A stretch of DNA of 46,171 bases from Acanthaster planci (lineage: Eukaryota; Echinodermata; Asteroidea; Valvatida; Acanthasteridae), in NCBI RefSeq assembly GCF_001949145.1, contig NW_019091552.1:605218-651388 (forward strand). The letters run 5' to 3'. Shown piece after piece: positions 23,401 to 45,335 of this stretch (its first letter is position 1; each line of letters starts with the position of its first letter). The notes beneath the pieces were generated by a model. The model was not told the origin of the DNA, made no database searches, and saw only the letters and a program-made list of their open reading frames with translations. Position numbers and translations under genes: made by a program.

Positions 23401-26400
23401 TTTGAGTGTTGGATGAGTGGCCAACGCTTGAAAATATATCATTTTTGGTTAATAACCCCTTGGTTAGTAAACTTGGAAATTTTGATAATTTATTAGCTGT
23501 CTGCGTTTGATTTGATTTTATCAATTGACAACCATCTTCGTAGGTTTTACCCAAAAAAATTCCAATGTGAGCATAGCTTAACCACTTCGTGCCGGGGCAT
23601 TTTTCAACATTGAGGATGCTGGGCCGGCATGACTATCATTTTTTCTGTTTTCAAAATCTTTCAACAATTCATCATTCCATTTAACAGTTTATAGCCGCAC
23701 AATGTAATCTTTGGGCACTACTGTAAGTTGACAGGTGACCTTCATTGACGACCGAATATTTCAGCCAGGCCTGTAGCCTTGTAAACAGAGCCCAGATTGT
23801 GCAGTGTTATACAACTGTCTTTTGTTCACGAACCTGGCTCAGTGCACTGCTGACCTCTTTTCAATTGGGGCCAGATTAGCATGCAGCGTTGCTATGTGGC
23901 TCATCGCTGCGGTGTTGGAGAGCTTTTGTCCCCGGTGGTAATCCGCTTGCTCTAAATACCGACTCTGGTATACGGTTTCAAAATAATGCTGGATTATCAC
24001 CACTTTTGAGAGTGAAAAATGCCGGTAATGCCCAGCAGCCTGGTCTTTTGTTCGGAGTTCGGTCTTTTGTTACAGGGCTCTGTTTCCTTTGTCCGAGTTC
24101 GGAGACCCCGGCCACACATATAAACCATACGGCTCTGATTTCGGAGTCCCCGGCTGGTAGTGGTTAAGATGTACACATTGCAGATATGTGTACTTGTAGT
24201 TCAGTATCCAAATATAGAGTGGCTCAGAGGGATAAGAGGTGAAATTGGACTTTTCAATTTTACAAGGGGAATAAAAGTCGAGAGTTTACCTTGCGAAAAT
24301 TCCCTCCTGGTGTATCATAGTTTAAAGTCACACAAATTCTGTTTTATATACATATAACTGACAGATTAGAGTCTACTGCATTGATTAAGTCCTTAATATC
24401 AATATGCAAAATTGATGCGAATGTTTGAAAGTCAAGCCTGGCTGTGCATTTGTAGACGTCACTGCCATGATTGTGAGTGCTGGTGTGCAACTTGAGTGGC
24501 ACAAATGGCACAATCGGGTCACAACCTTCTCCCCAGGTTTTGGCCTATGGCGCTCTGCTGATCATACATGTAAATACATGTAGTTTGGGTGTTTAAAAGC
24601 TGCACAGTGATGATCCTAACTATTGAATCGTACATCTCATTCTCTGTGGGCAAAGGCTACATTTAGCACTCTGGCATGTCAGGGCAGTAACAATAAATGT
24701 CACATGATGGGAGTTCCACCAATCAAATTACACAGCTCTGTGTGTTAGGTTGCCAGTTTTCAGGCAAAAGCCTCATTTCAGGCTTTTTCATTTGAAATGA
24801 TGGGCCAATTTCAGGCATTAACAAGGTATGTTCAGGCTTTACCGGCCTTGTTTTGAGGCTCTGGACAAGAACATGACTGGCATCCCCATTAGATACATGT
24901 AGATAATAAGAGGGAACTCCCAAGCAGTGACCCAAAGGTGAAATTACAAAGGTCAGAGGTCAATTCTTGGTTGGTTTGGGTAAGGCAAACACAAATGTAT
25001 ACATGGACCCTGGGATGATACAGCTCCATCAAGACATCTGGTGATTATTTTGGGGTTATTTTATCGTCCTCCAGTCTCACCCCTGATTGTGGTGGTTGTT
25101 AAGCACTGTCAAAGGCTGTGTCTGTGTTACTTGGCTGTGGCTCGGATACCAGATGTGCCCATTGAAGCCATATTGACTGACGGCTACGTCTGTTTTCTGT
25201 AGATGCTCAATTGTTGCCAGCTGTTACTTAGCTGAGTAATGCTCCCTTTACTCTAGAGTTGTGATCGGGTCAGGTGCAAGTCACCACATGTCAGTCACGA
25301 GCCATGCCGTCTTCATTCAACTCGTTAAAGGGCGAGTTCGATCAGCGACAATTTGTTAACCACTGGTCAATTTTCCCTGATGCCCGTTATATATTTAATG
25401 CATTGGTTACCAGTCAAAATTGACCATTTAATTGACCGTTTGTCACTAATCAAACTTGCCCAAAGGCATTCCGTTGTCATTGGTCATCTCTTTGATTCTG
25501 ACCTCTGATTTGTGAACTGACTTGTAAGTTGACCTGTGGACCTGACTTTGGATCGACTTGTGTCGCTGACTTGACTTCCATCTCCACCGTTACTGTAACC
25601 TCAAACAGCTGGACGGCCATTTCACCCTGGGCGAGAACATAGCCGACAATGGGGGGTTGAAGATTGCCTACATGGCCTACCAGAACTGGCGGCGGGACAA
25701 CCCCGAGGACCTGAAGCTGCAGCTCAACCTGACCGCCAACCAGGAGTTGTTCCTGGGCATGGCCCAGGTCTGGTGCAGCTACTACACACCGGAGCACGCC
25801 CAGCTCATGGTCTACACCGATCCGCACGCCAGCGATAGATTCAGGTAGGGGTATGGATGATGTACAAGAAAAGTGTGGAGGCATTTGGCCTATAGTGGTT
25901 AGAGTTTTGAACTCCCAAACATAGGGTCGGAGGTTCGAATTCAGTAGCTGTGACATCGGGCAAGTCATTTTACTCCCACTTTTGTCTCCACCCAGAGATA
26001 TTAATAGGTACCTTTGATGGCAGGGATGGTTGCTGTGTTTGTTTCGCCATTTGCAACTAAAAATAGCTGCGTTGAGCTGCGTACTCTCCACAGGGACCTG
26101 AAGTATCAGGAATGTTTGTGTGGGGAATAAGTAACTATAATATAAGCGATTAAGCTACTTGAAATATACTTCACTAATTAATATGCGCATGATGGATTAA
26201 TGAACATGATATCAACTTACATGCTATTATTCTACCACTGTATTAAATTTCATGTCAGTCAGGCATTCCATTTTTGAGGTTGTGGAGAAAACTGATGCCC
26301 CCCCCGCCCTGAAAACAAGCTCCTAAAAAGCCCAGTCTGAATAGGGTTAAAGTGACTTGTTAAAGAACAAAACTACCTTGACCTCCCGGAGTGAAATTAC

Positions 26401-26744
26401 AGAGTGAAATCAGTCAAGTACCAGTCACCGACACCATGAATCCAGTGACATTGTGCCTGGTAACCCGTTGTTGCAATTTTGCTATTAAGCAAATATATTT
26501 ACCTTGCAAATGCCTTTTAGGAATTACTGTAATGAACCACTGGCTTGTTCTTGAATTGCGTCAGCTGACAACCATTTCAGAAGGTACCCGGTAGAATTGG
26601 AAATAAATTCATTTTCCTTTTTTTTCCTCTCCCCCCCTCGTCAGAGTCATGGGTGCCATGTCGAATATGCCAGAGTTCAGTGAAGCATTCAACTGCCCTG
26701 TAGGAAGTCCTATGAATCGTGAGGACAAGTGTAGAGTTTGGTGA
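5293..26744 (+). CDS. M13-family zinc metallopeptidase, neprilysin/endothelin-converting-enzyme-like, complete catalytic region
   Basis: Type II membrane ectopeptidase that cleaves extracellular or lumenal peptides. Fifteen exons join in phase. Counting from the in-frame Met at 5454, the protein is 736 aa. A basic stretch ([12 protein letters not shown]) precedes one membrane span at about 19-41, so the catalytic part is extracellular. Substrate-binding NAYY is at 533-536. The zinc site is HELTH at 574-578 (ligands His574 and His578, catalytic Glu575), with third ligand Glu634 in ENIADNGG. The C-terminus is CRVW, the usual M13 ending. Several N-glycosylation sequons occur (NNS, NGT, NSS, NRS, NIS, NMS). 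Length fits the family (about 750). Oddities are HGFDN instead of HxFDD, and SAPQIY where ECEs have a DYY motif. CRVW and HGF recall neprilysin while NAYY and HELTH recall ECE, so I leave the subfamily open. The true start is uncertain (see the upstream exons). Confidence 0.9.
5458..10308 (+). other. M13 peptidase large first intron (4.85 kb)
   Basis: AT-rich intron with scattered TACATGTA palindromes and homopolymer runs (C-runs near 6583 and 6615, A-runs). I see no exon, RNA gene or recognisable transposon. Several open frames of 60-110 codons lack family similarity and splice support. Confidence 0.6.
10309..10442 (+). CDS. M13 peptidase exon: basic stop and transmembrane anchor
   Basis: Acceptor TGTTTCACAG, donor TCG|GTGAGG. 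It encodes [16 protein letters not shown] and then a ~22-residue hydrophobic span rich in Leu/Val ([17 protein letters not shown]). Positive charge before the span predicts cytoplasmic N-terminus and lumenal C-terminus. Confidence 0.88.
11083..11151. repeat. 69-bp element with 11-bp perfect terminal inverted repeats (TTAACCCTAAC)
   Basis: It begins TTAACCCTAAC and ends GTTAGGGTTAA, exact reverse complements. The TTAA ends are compatible with a TTAA-targeting (piggyBac-type) non-autonomous element. The ends resemble those of the 59-bp copies at 12833 and 45825. Confidence 0.6.
11785..11900 (-). repeat. tRNA-derived SINE or tRNA pseudogene with hairpin tail
   Basis: On the minus strand a tRNA-sized stretch (11900-11824) has an A-box-like TTAGCTCGGTGATCAAGTGG and a canonical B box GGTTCAAGTCC (11845-11835), with a short anticodon-like stem. 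The acceptor stem does not pair cleanly, so a functional tRNA is unlikely. The hairpin AGCTTGTGAA...TTCACAAGCT follows, as a SINE tail might. Confidence 0.6.
12131..12328 (+). CDS. M13 peptidase exon: first lumenal cysteines
   Basis: Acceptor TTGGTTCACAG, donor AAG|GTAGGC, 66 codons, phase 0. It reads [16 protein letters not shown] and then [12 protein letters not shown], the conserved start of the M13 lumenal domain whose cysteines form disulfides. Confidence 0.92.
12329..14327 (+). other. M13 peptidase intron with a 59-bp palindrome
   Basis: Two kb of intron holding the repeat at 12833-12891. The start continues open past the donor for some codons, but this has no family similarity. Nothing else recognised. 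Confidence 0.6.
12833..12891. repeat. 59-bp TTAACCCT...AGGGTTAA palindromic element, copy 1
   Basis: An imperfect palindrome beginning TTAACCCT and ending GGGTTAGGGTTAA. The right half is nearly identical to the copy at 45825-45883, which lies in the opposite orientation (shared core TCCTCCAACAGGTGAAGGAT). It contains vertebrate-type telomere repeat units (TTAGGG), but only two. Confidence 0.7.
14328..14456 (+). CDS. M13 peptidase exon (Peptidase_M13_N region)
   Basis: Acceptor TTTCTCTCAG, donor CAG|GTAAGA, 43 codons, phase 0. It contains [13 protein letters not shown], the conserved (Y)YxxCM segment, and a possible glycosylation site. Confidence 0.9.
14457..16748 (+). other. M13 peptidase intron with an inverted TTAA-element copy
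   Basis: Intron of 2.3 kb holding the repeat at about 15948-16270. No additional exon seen. Confidence 0.6.
15948..16270 (-). mobile_element. TTAA-ended non-autonomous element, family A, inverted partial copy
   Basis: Reading the minus strand, this aligns by eye with the 3' part of the element at 23578-24167 (shared blocks GCACTTTTGTCCC, CGGTCTTTTGTTACA and GGTGGTTAA at the end). It begins on the plus strand TTAACCACCTGGTGCCGGGG at 15948. The other end is blurred. There is no coding capacity. Confidence 0.72.
16749..16928 (+). CDS. M13 peptidase exon (Peptidase_M13_N region)
   Basis: Acceptor ATGTTTCAG, donor CAG|GTAAGC, 60 codons, phase 0. It begins [11 protein letters not shown], the conserved LGGW motif, and ends [15 protein letters not shown], matching the VxxDxKNS segment of the family. 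Confidence 0.92.
17436..17492 (+). CDS. M13 peptidase exon, 19 codons
   Basis: Acceptor TTGTTATTCAG, donor ACA|GTAAGT. It encodes [25 protein letters not shown] is the conserved family segment. The following LPSRDYY-like stretch of ECEs is replaced by SAPQIY. Confidence 0.88.
18029..18181 (+). CDS. M13 peptidase exon, 51 codons
   Basis: Acceptor ACGGTTTTCAG, donor AAG|GTACTT, phase 0. It reads [17 protein letters not shown] and then [15 protein letters not shown], the helix pair carrying the conserved FE motif of the M13 N-terminal domain. Confidence 0.9.
18712..18923 (+). CDS. M13 peptidase exon, GC-rich
   Basis: Acceptor TTGTCCAACAG, donor AG|GTAGGA, leaving in phase 2. It includes [15 protein letters not shown] (family YNKMTL-like motif) and [17 protein letters not shown]. 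The exon is strongly C/G-ending in its codons compared with the AT-rich flanks. Confidence 0.92.
19727..19949 (+). CDS. M13 peptidase exon
   Basis: Acceptor CCTCGCCAG, donor AAG|GTAGTG. The split codon gives Arg, then [25 protein letters not shown] and [14 protein letters not shown], which match the WxxC and GxxFV conserved segments of M13 peptidases. Confidence 0.92.
20257..20748. repeat. AT-rich element with palindromic ATATTCGAATAT-like ends
   Basis: The left end reads TAGGGTAGTGCCAAATAT with nested AATATTCGATCA palindromes. The reverse complement of the right end reads TAGGGCTGAGTCAATTCG. These weak inverted ends and the TAGGG start recall hAT-type non-autonomous elements, but I could not find an 8-bp target duplication. 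Confidence 0.4.
20987..21163 (+). CDS. M13 peptidase exon
   Basis: Acceptor CTCCATGCCAG, donor GGG|GTAAGC, 59 codons, phase 0. It contains [21 protein letters not shown] and IGFPDWI, the conserved WMDxxTRxxAxxKA and IGYP motifs. Confidence 0.93.
21164..21888 (+). other. M13 peptidase intron with a GTGAGT tandem array
   Basis: Intron of 725 bp ending in the four-unit array at 21756-21857. An ATTCGATACTCGATAT-rich stretch lies at about 21600-21690. No other feature seen. Confidence 0.6.
21756..21857 (+). repeat. 25-bp tandem repeat, 4 units, each with a GTGAGT splice-donor motif
   Basis: Units of CACAAGTGAGTCATAATGAT plus TTCTT start at 21758, 21783, 21808 and 21833 with one or two changes each. 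Each contains CAA|GTGAGT in the sense orientation, 30-130 bp upstream of a true acceptor. Confidence 0.92.
21889..21992 (+). CDS. M13 peptidase exon, 104 nt
   Basis: Acceptor TTTGTTTTACAG, donor AG|GTAAAA, leaving in phase 2. It encodes [16 protein letters not shown] and [12 protein letters not shown] tandem array of GTGAGT-containing units ends about 30 bp upstream of this acceptor. Confidence 0.9.
22110..22220 (+). CDS. M13 peptidase exon: NAYY substrate-binding motif
   Basis: Acceptor ATTCCTAG, donor AT|GTGAGT. It encodes [17 protein letters not shown] and then [17 protein letters not shown] corresponds to the NAFY/NAYY motif that binds substrate backbone, and FPxGILQxPF is invariant in active family members. 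Confidence 0.94.
22221..23085 (+). other. M13 peptidase intron, 865 bp
   Basis: Between the NAYY exon and the HELTH exon. AT-rich, with no recognised feature. Confidence 0.6.
23086..23278 (+). CDS. M13 peptidase exon: HELTH zinc-binding site
   Basis: Acceptor CCAATTTAG, donor AAT|GTAAGT. It encodes [20 protein letters not shown] with the two histidine zinc ligands and the catalytic glutamate, then GNLDDWW. All catalytic residues are present. The second Asp of the usual HxFDD is Asn here. Confidence 0.95.
23279..25608 (+). other. M13 peptidase intron with a full TTAA element
   Basis: Intron of 2.3 kb between the HELTH and ENIAD exons. It holds the element at 23578-24167. A run rich in TGAC/GTCA words precedes the acceptor (about 25490-25590), with nothing further recognised. 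Confidence 0.6.
23578..24167 (+). mobile_element. TTAA-bounded non-autonomous DNA transposon, family A, full-length copy (~590 bp)
   Basis: It starts TTAACCACTTCGTGCCGGGG and ends CCCCGGCTGGTAGTGGTTAA, terminal inverted repeats matching at 16 of 20 positions. TTAA at both outer edges fits piggyBac-type TTAA targeting. It contains no transposase frame. Copies occur at 15948 (inverted) and about 32555-33133. Confidence 0.78.
25609..25844 (+). CDS. M13 peptidase exon: ENIADNGG motif
   Basis: Acceptor CCTCAAACAG, donor AG|GTAGGG. It encodes [20 protein letters not shown] with the third zinc ligand (Glu) and the Asp that orients the catalytic histidine, then [12 protein letters not shown] and [10 protein letters not shown], which holds the His and Arg of the substrate pocket. 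It is GC-rich compared with its flanks. Confidence 0.95.
25845..26644 (+). other. Last M13 peptidase intron with a SINE
   Basis: Intron of 800 bp. It holds the tRNA-derived SINE just after the donor and, at about 26290-26355, a C-rich stretch ending AATAGGGTTAA that resembles a further TTAA-type element end. Confidence 0.55.
25878..26130 (+). mobile_element. tRNA-derived SINE
   Basis: A-box-like TAGTGGTTAGAG (25893-25904) and B box GGTTCGAATTC (25932-25942) are spaced as in a tRNA promoter. A tRNA-unrelated body follows with GGGCAAGTCATTTTACTCCC and GGTACCTTTGATGGCAGGG, wording known from SINEs of marine invertebrates. The 3' limit is approximate. Confidence 0.75.
26645..26744 (+). CDS. M13 peptidase last coding exon
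   Basis: Acceptor after a CT-rich tract, ...CTCGTCAG. It encodes [18 protein letters not shown] and ends CRVW followed by TGA at 26742-26744, the typical C-terminus of the family. The terminal Cys should pair with a membrane-proximal Cys. Confidence 0.94.
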
Positions 26745-26970
26745 TTGTCAAGATGATCAGGTGTTATAAACGGCAGTACTTACCTGTATTTCAAGGGAAA
26801 AACGTCAGATGTTCTTTTAAATCTGAGTTTTCTGGGCAGCTGGCCAAAACTGTGTTTTCTATTTTGGGTTTCTTGGGGGTGAAGGTCATTTTGTAGTCTG
26901 ATTTTTTTTTTCAAAAGAAATCTCCTTACGGTTGAAGGATTAACTTTGGAAAGTGAACGTTCTTTGGCAA

Positions 26971-26976
26971 AATAAA
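26971..26976 (+). terminator. Likely poly(A) signal of the M13 peptidase gene
   Basis: AATAAA lies about 225 bp after the stop codon. No downstream element was tested, and later signals could also be used. Confidence 0.45.
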
Positions 26977-29900
26977 GTTCATTTGAGGTGCAAGATGTCA
27001 CAGAGGGGAAAATGAATTGCCTAAGATTTAGGGGTTACGGTGTTGGGTTATAATTTAAGCTATTTTAAAAAAGCAACAGGTAATCTGTAAGGGTAAAGTT
27101 TAGAAATTGAAGTTCAGGATATTTTAGACATATTTCAAGTCCCTAATCTGTAAAATCAAAAATTGTAGAAAACAACAACATCATTTTTGGTAATTTTGCC
27201 TTCTTACGGCCGAGCCCAGCCCAGAGCTGCAAGATTTTGGCACATCACAAATATAAACGTCCAGAAAGTACTCTTCACAGACACTATAGTCACAGTGATG
27301 TGAAAACTTTTAATTTCTGTAAAGAGCATATCTGTGAATCCCTCAAAACTTCTCAACGGCAGATTTTGGATTCTGAAGGATTTAGGCTACATGTACTTAC
27401 CTGTTGTGGTTAAGGACATTACTTGGCAAGACAGGAATCTTATTTCTTGCACCCACCCCCACTCAGTAGCCGGGAAGCAAAATAGTTATAGAAAGATGGC
27501 TTTTTGGGGATTTCCCTTTCACTCCCAAAGAATATAAAACTCCCAAATATAGCCATACACTTCTGAAAGGCCTTAACGTCCCAAGATTCTGTTGAGAGAT
27601 TTTATATGTGCCTTGTGTACAGTACGTGAATATAATTATCATATTTACAAAGATACTTATTGAAATTCAGGGTGGATGTTTTGCTCCAAATGAGGTCTAC
27701 TCATAGTACTTGGTATTTGAGGGTAAATGGGTGGAAGGAAACACCATCTTGAGTCGAACAGAAAGTGGTACTTAAATGCCTCGGATATTCAGATGAGAGA
27801 CTTGCTTACATGCGCCTTGTGAAATGTTTGAAGCTGGCTCAGTTTATAAATGATGCTATCGTATTCGCAAAGTTACTTATCAAAAGCCAGGGTGAACATT
27901 CGGCGACAAACTTGCAAGAATTTGCAAGAACCAAAGCCACGCAAAAAAAGCATCCTCATGGCTTGCCAGTGCCTGAAAGTCTTGGCTGCAGCATCAAGGA
28001 GTGGCACAGGCATTGAGGGAAGCCGTTGGCTAGCGGCTGACTCCATTTCCCACAGACAAGTGTGTTACAGACTGCTGCAGCCAAGACATCCGGACACAGC
28101 CAGTACATGTAGGTTGCCCAGTTTAACAGCACAGATTTCAGGTATGGACCCAACTTCAGGCACAGAAGTATTTTCTGCTGAAGAGGTCCACAGAATTGGC
28201 CCTTTCAAATGATGTCCAGGCAGTGATGTACAATTTGCACAAACAGTTTGGCTATGCAAAGTTAACTGAAACAAAAATCCTTCCCTGTCCATACGAACAG
28301 ATTGCACGTATTTATATTTATCTTTCCAGCAATATTTTCCATCATCAAACATGTGGTGGACTTTAAGCTTTCAACATTTGTAACAGGTCTTCACAAAATA
28401 TGAATTACCAAACCTGACATAGAAAACTTGTTCAACTTTTAGTGGCAAGAAGTTATTCCCTTATGAAAACATACGTATTTAGTGCTATGTGTGTGTCATA
28501 AACTAAACTTTTTTCTTCCTTGCCAAAGCCATTTTTAAAAATTATATTTTTGAGAACTTTTGGAATTTAAATAAATATTTTTGTGTTTCCTTGAACCTTA
28601 TATTAACAAAAGGCATTGTTCCCATACTCATGAAATAGGTACACTTTTTTTGTTAAGAACTTGTAAAATAGCTGTTTCTGTTAAAATTTCTTGCCTTAAT
28701 ATTTTTTTATTCATTTGTCGGTTAGAGTAGTCTTACATCATATAGGAGTTATCCATCTGTAACATACAACTGTATTTCAAATTTTTTAGGGGAGGGGAAG
28801 GCCAACTCCGAATTGCAGTTTGCACTTATTGGCAAGAGTAAATTAAAAATGAAGGGCCTTATTCGCACTAATCCCAGCGGGAGCCAAACAGTGCAACTAG
28901 GCTGCAACTGTACTACGACTGGTCTCACTCGAATGGGAAACTGATGGTGGCAGAAGATGTACAAGTCCTTTTTGCCAGTTCTGAGCTGTGAAAAAGGCCG
29001 ATATGTCAGTTGCCACCAGCATCCCCAAATCTCCCATTGAGAATTCAATAAGATTCTGATTTCTTTTTCCAAGTCAGGGAGATGGCATGGAGGAATATTA
29101 TCACCCCCCCCAAGCTCATTTTATACTAAACAGCTGCCAGCGTTGTGGCCTGGAAAATAGCTTAACACCCACCCATGTCAAAAAGATTGAAGTTGTAACG
29201 TCTCAATTCATTCCTCCTGAAATGAATTGGGTTCATGTAGCGTCAACCTTCCCTTGTTGCAACCTTTGCAATTGTACATGAGAGGTTACAGCAACACACC
29301 ACTTGCCCTGTTCATGTTGTGTGGCTCTGGATGCTGTGCCAGTGTATAGTAAGTGCAAGGCAGCGCTACAATGATGAGGGGGGGGGGAACAGACGTCACT
29401 GAATTTCCATGACCAATATTTTTACACATGGGATGCATCTAAAGACGCCCACGAGTGTCTATTGAGCCCAGTCCGTGTTTCCACTGTCGACATTTTTGGC
29501 CCGCCTGTTCTGGCAAAAGTGGAAATGTACGATTTTGATAAAAATTGGTGCAATACATTAGTGGAAAAACGCTGAAGGCTTGGCGCGATGAAATGAAGAG
29601 CTGTTTGACGATATCTGAGAAATTATGAAGAGGGGCAATCCTCCCTGCTCTTTTAGGGTCAAAGGTTACATATTTACAAAATAAAGAGAAACCATTGAGG
29701 ACCAATGAATATTAATTACAGTATTCAGAAATGTAATACATCATTCCATTTTTAATTACATGTAGCTACAATCTTTGGCACGTCGTTCCCCTGAGTTCAC
29801 AACAAACCTGTGTTAACATTGATGAGTCACTTGCCAAAAGCCTTTGAGGCCACGCAGCATTGACATAATTACATGTACATCTATATCCAGTGGTAAGGAA

Positions 29901-30439
29901 AAGATTTTGGTTTACTGGAATTTTAATTTTTAATCTTCTGCTTCCAATGTTATTGTATCTGTATTACAAAATGTACTTCACGTAAGTTTTGTTACATAAT
30001 GTTCATAGAGATGCTACTATAATCATGATAAGTAATTAAATAAAGGCTTAATTGTGACCCAAAACACACTTGACTTGGAAATTGGCACCTCACGAAGACA
30101 AGCTATTGGATGTGCAGGTACATAACCTATACATGTAATAGATGATTGTGTGTTCCATGAGATCAGTTTTTATATTTTTCCTTGGAAGCCACTGTCGTAT
30201 CTGTTGGACGATTTCAAAGTCCCTGAGCCAAAGGAACATGCAGTACATGGATATAAACTGACTTTGGAATAGAAAGCCTTCGTTATTTTATTACAGTAAA
30301 ACCTAACACTGTTTAAATCCTGTTTCCTTCCTTGTAACAACAGCTCTAGTTTTTCTCACATCCGTCCTTAAAACATGTAAGTTAACTTTTAAATATATAT
30401 ACATGTATCTTCTCCTTTAAATTTGTAACTTATATATAT

Positions 30440-30543
30440 AAAAAAGTAAAATCTTACTTATTTTGAAAAACAACTCTGAATAGCCATTCACCAAAAAAAG
30501 TAAAATCTTCCTATTTTTACAAAAAACTCTGAATGGCTATTCA
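30440..30543. repeat. ~50-bp tandem duplication
   Basis: Two adjacent copies share AAAAGTAAAATCTT and CTCTGAATRGCYATTCA with a few changes, at 30440-30491 and 30494-30543. Confidence 0.75.
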
Positions 30544-30767
30544 GCATAGTACCTTTTCACTCTGTCACAATCTAGACAATTTCGGATTTGGACATTCCAT
30601 AATTCTGGCCAGAATAAGTCGGTGAACATGAAGCACAGGCTTCATCTGCTCACATACTGTCTCCTGACTGGCTAAACCCAGTGGACCAGCACCACCACCT
30701 AAACCTGCGTGGTCATTTCATCAAAACCCTGATGCGGAAACTCTATCGTGCCTATGAGGGCCCCTCG

Positions 30768-30773
30768 TTTATT
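30768..30773 (-). terminator. Possible poly(A) signal of GDA
   Basis: TTTATT on the plus strand is AATAAA on the minus strand, about 930 bp after the GDA stop codon. It is the first exact AATAAA I noticed downstream. A variant signal nearer the stop is possible. Confidence 0.25.
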
Positions 30774-31148
30774 GTCACATGAGAATAAATACTGACAAGC
30801 CAAATGAAGTCGACAAGAAAAAGCCAGAATCAAAATGACAGGAGAGTATAAACATGACAGAGACTCTCTGCACACCACCAGCCATGATAATAAAACTACA
30901 GAGCCTGCTAGTTAATGACGGAAGTGCACCTCATGCAAAAAAAGGTGATGGTTTTGTGTTCATTTTAAGGAAAACTGGTACCATATACCATTCGCCAAGC
31001 TCATGTCATGTTATGGCCGTGTCCGAAACAGGCTTCCAGAGCTACGGCTAGGTCTATTGTCTGCGCATCTCCACGCATTTCTAATGGAGTGAAGACCTAG
31101 ACCTAGCATTAGACAACAGATCTTCCCATGCAAAGCCACTGGGTAAGT

Positions 31149-31186
31149 GTGCACAGGAGTTAATGAGCACATTAACTCCTGTGCAC
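31149..31186. repeat. Perfect 17-bp inverted repeat with 4-nt loop
   Basis: GTGCACAGGAGTTAATG is followed after AGCA by its exact reverse complement. It lies in the presumed 3' UTR or 3' flank of GDA. Confidence 0.85.
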
Positions 31187-31618
31187 CCATACTCAGTCAA
31201 AGCTCCTATGCTAAGCCACGTTCCATTTGCATTTTGCACAGATTCCATTGAAAATTGGTAGTTTACTAAGTAACATTAGCTGATACCCTACAAAGCTGAG
31301 ACTCGTGGGAAAACCCTCAAGGCATCACTGGTTCTCGTAACAAGCTAGGCTTGGATCAAGTTGGACTTGCATTGCTCTTCCCAGTCAGCTTTCCCTTCAC
31401 TGCACACAGTACACGGTCGTCACCCCCTGCCACTCCCGTAACTTTTTATCAGGCACCCTTATTTGATAGCCTTTCTGCAATATCCGGTGTCAATATCAAA
31501 GATTGTACAAAATGTGTACAACTTGAGGGATGAGCCAATCAGACCCCCCATCGGTGATATGTAGTTGCATATAAATGACATAATCTTGCAAAATGTATAC
31601 GGAACTTTGCCAAAACTT

Positions 31619-31666
31619 GTGACTCGAGTCTGACTCAAGTCGAGTCACTGACTCAAGTCAGACTCT
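31619..31666. promoter_or_regulatory. Clustered TGACTCA/GAGTCA motifs, near-palindromic
   Basis: The stretch contains two TGACTCA (AP-1-type) words, plus GACTCGAGTC and other GACTC/GAGTC words that can fold on each other. It lies 40-90 bp downstream of the GDA stop codon. A regulatory role is speculative. Confidence 0.35.
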
Positions 31667-31705
31667 TCCACCCCAAATACTTCTCTCCAGAAACTGCCTT
31701 TCATT

Positions 31706-45335
<13,630 letters not shown>

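Larger units (their letters stand above)
26745..31705. other. Convergent intergenic region (3' flanks of M13 peptidase and GDA)
   Basis: About 5 kb between two stop codons. It includes the peptidase 3' UTR, presumed 3' UTR of GDA, a ~50-bp tandem duplication (30440-30543) and two hairpins (31149-31186 and 31619-31666). The open frames at about 27765-28212 show no recognisable domain and poor coding character. No RNA gene recognised. Confidence 0.6.

Noticed and set aside
25477-26091. Longest open frame in the window, 204 codons on the minus strand
   Set aside because: It lies antisense to the ENIAD exon of the peptidase and the adjacent SINE. The sense exon has strong family motifs, so this is a shadow helped by GC-rich codons.
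27765-28212. Overlapping plus-strand open frames in the convergent intergenic region
   Set aside because: No recognisable domain, no splice signals joining them and ordinary intergenic composition.
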